Part shown: piece by piece, positions 58,484-64,000 of the stretch
Layout of the letters: each line of letters opens with the position of its first letter
How positions within the stretch are numbered: position 1 is the first letter of the stretch
NCBI RefSeq assembly: GCF_965227365.1
Contig: NZ_OZ245754.1
Span: forward strand, 4,526,001 to 4,590,000
Origin: Hwanghaeella sp965227365
GTDB lineage: Bacteria > Pseudomonadota > Alphaproteobacteria > UBA8366 > Aestuariispiraceae
DNA length: 64,000 nt
Reading direction: 5' to 3'
Made by a program: the position numbers and the translations under genes
The notes under the pieces: model-generated
Told to the model about the DNA's origin: nothing
The model's input: only the letters and a program-made list of their open reading frames with translations
The model's database searches: none

Positions 58484-61400
58484 CTAGTTGACGAGATTGC
58501 GTAGTTCGCGCCCCACCACGGCCAACATGGCAAGGTCCAACTGCGGTAATTGTTCCAGTTCGCCGAGCAGCATGTCCACCCTTTCGACCGCTTCCTGTCG
58601 CGTGCCGGTCCAGGCCTGTACCGCGGCCTCGTCCGCCTTGCCGTCGCTGAGGACGCGGGCGGTGATTTCCGACTGCAGCCCCCAGAGGTCATCGATCATC
58701 GCGCCGAGCGCCAGCCGGTACCACTGGGTATCGGCCGGAATGCGGTTGGCGGCGGAGCGCAGCCAATCGAGCCCGAAGCGGGTGCCGATCCGGGAATAGA
58801 CGATGGCCGTGTCCAGCACCGGCAGGTTCGGCGGCCCGGCAAGGCGCACCACGTCGCAGGCGGAAGAGAGAACCTTCAACTGCCCGACCGCGGCGGCGAG
58901 GTCGTCCGGCACGCCGTCCGACTTGAAGCGCCCGGCCCGTTCCCGCATGGCGGCAAGGGCGACATCGCCCAGAATGACGGGCAGGTTGGAGCCAAGCTCC
59001 CGCACGCCGGTCTTGTAGGTTTCGATATTGCTGCGGATATCCAGCGGATGCGCCTCGTTGCGCAGGAACCACTCGGTCATGCGCTCCACCGTGCGGCTGG
59101 TTTCGTGCAACATGGCGGTCTGCGCCGCGCTGCTGGCGATATTGTCCAGCGCCTCGATCCGCTGCCACAGGCTGCGCAGGTCGAAGACATCCCGCACAAT
59201 GGTATAGGCCCGCGCGATTTCCGGCGCCGACATGCCGGTCCTTTGTTTCAATTCCGTAATGAAACCTGGCCCGGTGCGGTTCAGCATGGAATTCGTCACC
59301 GATGTGGCGATGATTTCCCGACGCAGGCGGTGGTTCTGCACGTTTTCCGCATGGCGCTCGTTCAGGACCGGCGGGAAATAGCGCACCAGATCCTCGGACA
59401 GCACGGAATCGTCAGGCAGATCGGATTCCAGCAGCTCCTGATAGGTTACGTTCTTGGTATAGGCCAACAGGACGGAGAGTTCCGGCCGGGTCAGCCCCTT
59501 GCGGGCCTGCAATCGGTCGGCGATTTCCTCGTCATCCGGCAGGAATTCCAACGCCCGGTCCAGATGGCCCGCGCGTTCCAGCGACCGCATGGTCCTCTGA
59601 TGCCGGTCCAGCGATTGCGGCGCCCGGCTTTCGATCACGCTGATCGACTGGGTCTGCTGATAGTTGTCGCGCAGGACCAGCCGCGCCACATCGTCGGTCA
59701 TCGCCTCCAACAGCGTATTGCGCTGTTTTTCGGTCATGTCGCCGCGGGCCACCACATCGCCCAGCAGGATCTTGATATTGACCTCATGATCGGAACAGTC
59801 GACGCCGGCAGAATTGTCGATCGCATCCGTGTTACAGCGGCCGCCGTTCTGGGCGAATTCGATGCGGCCGCGCTGGGTGATGCCCAGATTGGCGCCCTCG
59901 CCCATGACCTTGCAGTTCAAATCCTCCGCATTGACGCGGATCGCGTCATTGGCGCGGTCGCCTGCATCGGCATTGGATTCATGATGTGACTTCACATAGG
60001 TGCCGATGCCGCCGAACCACAGCAGGTCGACCTGCGCCTTCAACAGCGCGTTGATCAGCTTGGTGGGCGGAACGGCGTCTTCCGTCAGCCCCGTCAGTTG
60101 CTTGATTTCCGGGGTCAGGTCGATCGACTTCACGGAGCGTTCGAAAATGCCGCCGCCCTTCGAAATCAGCGACTTGTCGTAATCGCCCCATCCCTTCACC
60201 GCGTCGAACAGGCGCTTGCGTTCCTGGAAGGTTTTCGCCGCGTTCGGGTTCGGGTCGATGAAGATGTGCAGATGATTGAAGGCGGCGACGAGGCGGATAT
60301 GTTCCGACAGCAGCATGCCGTTGCCGAAGACGTCGCCCCCCATATCGCCGACGCCGATGACGGTGAAGTCCTGGGTCTGCGTATCGTGGCCCATTTCCCG
60401 GAAATGGCGCTTAACCGATTCCCAGGCGCCCCGGGCGGTGATGCCCATCTTCTTGTGGTCGTACCCCGCCGAACCACCCGACGCGAAGGCGTCGCCAAGC
60501 CAGAAGCCGTAATCCTGACTGACCTGGTTGGCGAAATCGGAGAAGGTCGCCGTGCCCTTGTCCGCCGCGACCACCAGATAGGGATCGTGCGGATCCTTGG
60601 CGACCACGCGGTCCGGTTCGATCACCCCATCCGACGAAAGATTGTCGGTGATGTCCAACATGCCGGAAATGAACAGCCGGTAGCAGGCGATGCCTTCTTC
60701 CAGATAGGCCTTTCGGTCGCTCATTGGCGGCGCTTTCTTCAGTACGAAGCCGCCCTTCGACCCGACCGGCACGATGACCGCGTTCTTCACCTGCTGCGCC
60801 TTCACCAGGCCCAGCACCTCGGTGCGGAAATCCTCCCGCCGGTCGGACCAGCGCAAGCCCCCGCGCGCGACCAGGCCAAAGCGCAGATGCACTGCCTCGA
60901 ACCGCGAGGAATAGACGAAGATCTCCCGCAAGGGCGCCGGGGCCGGCAGTTCCTGAATATTCCGGGCATCGAACTTCAGCGAGACATAACTCTTCGGTTC
61001 GCCATCTGCGCCCATTTGATAGAAATTGGTTCGCAGCGTCGATTGGATCAGGTTCAGGAAGCGGCGTACGATGCGGTCCTCATCCAGGTTCTCCACCTTG
61101 TCAAGCCGTTCCTTGATATCCGCGATACAGGCCTTTTCCTGAACATCCCGCTCCCCGGCATGGTCGGGATCGAAGCGGATGTTGAACAATTCGGCCAGGC
61201 GACGCGTGATGCCGGCATTCCGGGCCAGCGTCTGTTCCATATAGTCCTGGCTGAACGGTATGGAGGCTTGGCGTAGATATTTCGAATAGGCGCGCAGCAC
61301 CACGACGTCGCGCCAGGACAGTCCGGCGGAAAGAACCAGGCGGTTGAATCCGTCATTTTCCACCTCGCCGCGCCAGACACGGACGAAGCTTTCATGGAAG

Positions 61401-63322
61401 GCTTCGCGGATCGCGGTGTGATCGACCGCTTCTCCGTCAGACGTTTCGAGACCGAAATCATGTATGAAGACATGGGGCGCCTCGCCCTCGTCGACGGTGA
61501 CTCCCAGGTCGAACGGGGCCTCCTCCATCACCTTTACGCCCATATTCTCCATCATCGGCATGACGGTGGAGAGAACCACCGGCCGCCCGACATGATAAAG
61601 TTTGAAGCGAAGCTGATGCGGGTCCGATTCCAGCGGGTGATACAGGTTCACCCGGATCTCACCGCCATCCAGCGCTTCCTCGATCTGGTTGATGTCGAAA
61701 ACGGCGGATTGCGCGTTGAAGCGTTCACGATAGGCCGACGGGAAGCCGGTGCCGTATTTCCGGTACAGCGTCAGGCCGCGTTCCTCGCCCCAGCTTTCGA
61801 TCAGGGCCTGGCGCAGCTTGTCACCCCAGGTCCGGCCCGCGTCGATCAAGCGGGCCTCGATCTCCTTCTCGTCGAAATCGGGGATGTCGCCCGGATTCGT
61901 TCTGATGATGAAATGAACCCGGGTCAGGACCTCGTCGGTCATGAAGGTGTAATGGGCGGCGACGGACCCGTTGAGGTTCTTGGACAGAATCTCTCCCAGC
62001 CTTTCGCGCAGACTGGACGAGAACCGGTCGCGCGGCACGTAAACCAGGGCCGACATGTAGCGCTGGAACGGATCGCGGCGCAGGAACAGGGAGATTCGTT
62101 GCCTTTCCTGCAGATAATTGATGCCCAGCGTGATCTCGGCCAGCCGTTCCACGTCGATCTGGAACAGCTCATCCCGCGGGTAGCTTTCCAGGATATGCAT
62201 GATCGCCTTGCCGCTATGGCTGGACGGTTCAAACCCGGCAAGCTTGAAGACCTCGTCCACCTTGGACCGCAGCAGGGGAATTTCCCGCGGCGACTGGTTG
62301 TAGGCGACGCTGGTCAGCAGACCGACGAACAGATATTCGCCGACGGGCTTGCCCTTGGCGTCGAATTTCCGAATCGCGATCGTGTCCAGATGGACGCGGC
62401 GGTGGACCGTGGAGCGGTGGTTGCCCTTGGTGATGCGGATCAGATCCGGGCGATACAGTTCCTCCTGTACGGTTTTCGGCATCTTGCCCAGTTCCCGCAA
62501 CGCATCGAAGACCGAGCGTTCCGTGTCGCGCAGAATGCCGAGGCCGCTTTCCGGCAGCACTTCCAGCCGCGCGGACTTGCCGGACCCGGCATAGTCCACT
62601 TCGCGGAACCCCATGAAGGTGTAGTGGTCGTCATGGACCCATTGCAGGAATTCGCAGGCCTCCTTCACGACCGATTTATCGAGATGTTTCGGCGGCTCCT
62701 TTTTCAGGTCCGCGATGATCTCCAGCGTCTTTGCCCGCATCGTGCGCCAGTCTTGGACACAAAGCCGCACATCGTCGAGGACGGCGCGGATACCCTCCTC
62801 GATCGCCTTCAGCGCGGTGGCGGAGCTTTGCTCGTCCACCTCGATATGCATGAAGCTTTCGTCATTCAGTCCTTCCGGCCGTTTGTCATGCAGCGGAAAG
62901 TCGATCGCCTTGCCCTTGTCGTCGCGGTCGACGCCGAAAACCGGATGGATGATGAGGTGCGCGGTGATGTTCTGACGCGCCATTTCGATCCCGACCGAAT
63001 CGACCAGGAAGGGCATGTCGTCGTTGATGATCTCGATGACCGTATGCGTCGAATGCCAGCCGTGCTTTTCGAAACGCGGATTGTAGACCCGGACCTTCAC
63101 TTCGCCCGCGGCGCGTTCCTGTCCGAAAGTCCAGAGGGAGAGCGCCGCCCCGTACAGATCTTCCGGCTCCTGGCCGTGCATGTCCTCGGGCGGCACATGC
63201 CGGTAATAATGATCGACGAAGTTGCGCGCGCAGGTGGCTTTGTCCCCGGACATGCGGTGATCGATCAGTTGGTGGATCTTCTCAAGCAGTTCCTGTTTGA
63301 GAGCTTCCATCCGCTGCGACAT
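58484..63322 (-). CDS. gdhB: large NAD-dependent glutamate dehydrogenase (GDH-180 class)
   Basis: Oxidative deamination of glutamate to 2-oxoglutarate. 1612 aa, the length of this class: a long N-terminal regulatory part with ACT-like segments (1 to about 700, for example PFLVDSVGIEMARQNITAH), the catalytic core with RGGLRWSDRREDFRTEVLGL and KNAVIVPVGSKGGFVLKK, a Rossmann part (GVGDMGGDVFGNGML), and a helical C-terminal domain. GGGAG precedes the ATG at 63322. Its leader holds a 9-bp inverted repeat. Followed by kynU. Confidence 0.97.
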   Translation of the reverse strand: MSQRMEALKQELLEKIHQLIDHRMSGDKATCARNFVDHYYRHVPPEDMHGQEPEDLYGAALSLWTFGQERAAGEVKVRVYNPRFEKHGWHSTHTVIEIINDDMPFLVDSVGIEMARQNITAHLIIHPVFGVDRDDKGKAIDFPLHDKRPEGLNDESFMHIEVDEQSSATALKAIEEGIRAVLDDVRLCVQDWRTMRAKTLEIIADLKKEPPKHLDKSVVKEACEFLQWVHDDHYTFMGFREVDYAGSGKSARLEVLPESGLGILRDTERSVFDALRELGKMPKTVQEELYRPDLIRITKGNHRSTVHRRVHLDTIAIRKFDAKGKPVGEYLFVGLLTSVAYNQSPREIPLLRSKVDEVFKLAGFEPSSHSGKAIMHILESYPRDELFQIDVERLAEITLGINYLQERQRISLFLRRDPFQRYMSALVYVPRDRFSSSLRERLGEILSKNLNGSVAAHYTFMTDEVLTRVHFIIRTNPGDIPDFDEKEIEARLIDAGRTWGDKLRQALIESWGEERGLTLYRKYGTGFPSAYRERFNAQSAVFDINQIEEALDGGEIRVNLYHPLESDPHQLRFKLYHVGRPVVLSTVMPMMENMGVKVMEEAPFDLGVTVDEGEAPHVFIHDFGLETSDGEAVDHTAIREAFHESFVRVWRGEVENDGFNRLVLSAGLSWRDVVVLRAYSKYLRQASIPFSQDYMEQTLARNAGITRRLAELFNIRFDPDHAGERDVQEKACIADIKERLDKVENLDEDRIVRRFLNLIQSTLRTNFYQMGADGEPKSYVSLKFDARNIQELPAPAPLREIFVYSSRFEAVHLRFGLVARGGLRWSDRREDFRTEVLGLVKAQQVKNAVIVPVGSKGGFVLKKAPPMSDRKAYLEEGIACYRLFISGMLDITDNLSSDGVIEPDRVVAKDPHDPYLVVAADKGTATFSDFANQVSQDYGFWLGDAFASGGSAGYDHKKMGITARGAWESVKRHFREMGHDTQTQDFTVIGVGDMGGDVFGNGMLLSEHIRLVAAFNHLHIFIDPNPNAAKTFQERKRLFDAVKGWGDYDKSLISKGGGIFERSVKSIDLTPEIKQLTGLTEDAVPPTKLINALLKAQVDLLWFGGIGTYVKSHHESNADAGDRANDAIRVNAEDLNCKVMGEGANLGITQRGRIEFAQNGGRCNTDAIDNSAGVDCSDHEVNIKILLGDVVARGDMTEKQRNTLLEAMTDDVARLVLRDNYQQTQSISVIESRAPQSLDRHQRTMRSLERAGHLDRALEFLPDDEEIADRLQARKGLTRPELSVLLAYTKNVTYQELLESDLPDDSVLSEDLVRYFPPVLNERHAENVQNHRLRREIIATSVTNSMLNRTGPGFITELKQRTGMSAPEIARAYTIVRDVFDLRSLWQRIEALDNIASSAAQTAMLHETSRTVERMTEWFLRNEAHPLDIRSNIETYKTGVRELGSNLPVILGDVALAAMRERAGRFKSDGVPDDLAAAVGQLKVLSSACDVVRLAGPPNLPVLDTAIVYSRIGTRFGLDWLRSAANRIPADTQWYRLALGAMIDDLWGLQSEITARVLSDGKADEAAVQAWTGTRQEAVERVDMLLGELEQLPQLDLAMLAVVGRELRNLVN

Positions 63323-63343
63323 GGGTTTTCTCCCTACCCGTTT

Positions 63344-63399
63344 GGCCCCGTCCCATTATTGGTGCCCGATTTGAAACGCCCGAGCGGCGCGACGGGGCC
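63344..63399. repeat. inverted repeat in the gdhB leader
   Basis: GGCCCCGTC (63344-63352) and GACGGGGCC (63391-63399), perfect 9-bp arms around 38 nt, beginning 22 bp upstream of the gdhB start. Could form a leader hairpin close to the ribosome site, or be an operator pair. The rest of the 205-bp gap shows nothing recognisable. Confidence 0.45.
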
Positions 63400-63527
63400 G
63401 GAAGCGTGAATTCTTCCAATATTGACCGTAGACTAGCCGTAATCAGGTAAAGCACAAAGTACTCCCTAACATTCGGGCGATGTCGATTTTCTGACACCCG
63501 GCGGGAAACACCGGTGCGGGAAGGGAA

Positions 63528-64000
63528 TCAGGATTCCGTCGGATCGGCGATGTATCGCAGATAGGGGGTGACCGCGCGCCAGCCGTTCGGATAACGGCGC
63601 TTCGCCTCGTCTTCGGTCAGGGAATGGGGAATGATGACGTCATCGCCCCGACGCCAATCCACGGGCGTGGCGACGTCATGCTTCTCACTCAGTTGCAGGG
63701 CATCCAGAACCCGCAGGGTCTCGTCGAAATTCCGACCCGTATTCATCGGATAGGTCTGCATCATGCGAATGCGTTTGTCCGGCCCGATGACGAAGACCGA
63801 CCGGACGGTAGCGTTGTTCGTTTCCGTCCGTTCCTTCGACGTCGCCCCGGCATCGGCCGGCAGCATGCCCAGCGATTTGGCAAGTCGCAGATCCTGATCC
63901 GCGATAAGGGGGTAGGGAAGCGGGACGCCTGCAACTTTCTCGATATCGGGTTTCCAGCGCAGGTGGTCCGCGACCGTATCGACACTGAGCCCGATGATTT
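63528..64000 (-). CDS. 1-Cys peroxiredoxin (Prx6 type), C-terminal part
   Basis: Thiol peroxidase whose catalytic Cys lies beyond the window edge. The visible 157 residues begin IIGLSVDTVADHLRWKPDIE and continue YPLIADQDLRLAKSLGML, SVFVIGPDKRIRMMQTYPMN, GRNFDETLRVLDALQLSEKH, VATPVDWRRGDDVIIPHSL and NGWRAVTPYLRYIADP, the extended C-terminal domain of the Prx6/1-Cys group. The frame runs past 64000, so the gene is cut. Convergence with nothing visible; gdhB lies downstream on the same strand. Confidence 0.93.
   Translation of the reverse strand, partial: IIGLSVDTVADHLRWKPDIEKVAGVPLPYPLIADQDLRLAKSLGMLPADAGATSKERTETNNATVRSVFVIGPDKRIRMMQTYPMNTGRNFDETLRVLDALQLSEKHDVATPVDWRRGDDVIIPHSLTEDEAKRRYPNGWRAVTPYLRYIADPTES

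Noticed and set aside
61394..63409. 671-aa plus-strand open frame (and a 479-aa one at 58550-59989 and a 392-aa one at 60098-61276)
   Set aside because: Antisense shadows of the large glutamate dehydrogenase gene, which has full family motifs.
1..64000. tRNA, rRNA, CRISPR arrays, prophage genes
   Set aside because: No cloverleaf-type T-loop consensus in gaps, no spaced repeats, no integrase or phage proteins seen by eye; a tRNAscan or CRISPR search could still find weak cases.

Overview
The window looks like a chromosomal segment of a GC-rich alphaproteobacterium, most likely a Rhodospirillales-type heterotroph. The basis is gene content and order: mutM facing ubiE-ubiB-coaBC-dut, an Irr-type Fur protein without cysteines, a RegB/RegA redox two-component pair, a very long NAD-dependent glutamate dehydrogenase, and an SUV3-like helicase coupled to an S4 protein. 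I see no rRNA, tRNA, CRISPR array, prophage or intact insertion sequence. Genes are dense, with many 4-bp stop/start overlaps.

Layout. 1-5.5 kb: start of mutM, then a ubiquinone/CoA/dUTPase run (ubiE, a PhyH-type dioxygenase, ubiB, coaBC, dut). 5.5-9.8 kb: an Lrp regulator facing a DMT exporter, then a minus-strand detoxification operon (old yellow enzyme, TetR, YciI-like, tag) preceded by two TAGGAC-type palindromes. 9.8-16.3 kb: glycosyltransferase-like protein, tyrA, moeB-like, MATE, MarC, a 2-hydroxyacid dehydrogenase and an SH3 protein. 16.3-19.5 kb: a rubrerythrin / Fe-S oxidoreductase / DUF3501 operon with an FNR-type box and a 27-bp inverted repeat in its promoter region, with irr next to it. 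19.8-22.5 kb: a class A penicillin-binding protein and an ankyrin protein.

22.6-45.6 kb is dominated by cobalamin synthesis in three blocks: cobK-cbiD facing cobA-cobB; cbiX-cobH-cobL-cobI-cbiG/cobJ-cobM (minus strand, nearly all overlapping); and cobT facing cobS-cobC-cobU-cobW. CbiX, CbiD and CbiG mark the cobalt-early, oxygen-independent route. No cobN, cobG or cobF is present, and together these genes cover nearly every step from uroporphyrinogen III to cobyrinate diamide plus the lower-ligand steps. A RegBA pair and an ABC transporter lie between blocks two and three. A strongly structured ~355-nt noncoding stretch (30.68-31.04 kb) lies just beyond cobM.

45.6-64 kb: two tiny tandem proteins sharing a terminal signature, SUV3 helicase-HslR-TerB, an Atg22-like MFS protein, YbjQ, DUF1223, a degenerate PilZ-like protein, acnA with a clear terminator, a gdhB-kynU-hydrolase series, and the C-terminal part of a 1-Cys peroxiredoxin cut by the window edge.

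The best candidates for something under-described are the rubrerythrin/DUF3501 operon with its dual-site promoter, the structured intergenic element at 30.7-31.0 kb, the two small tandem proteins at 45.7-46.2 kb, and the dioxygenase inserted in the ubiquinone operon.
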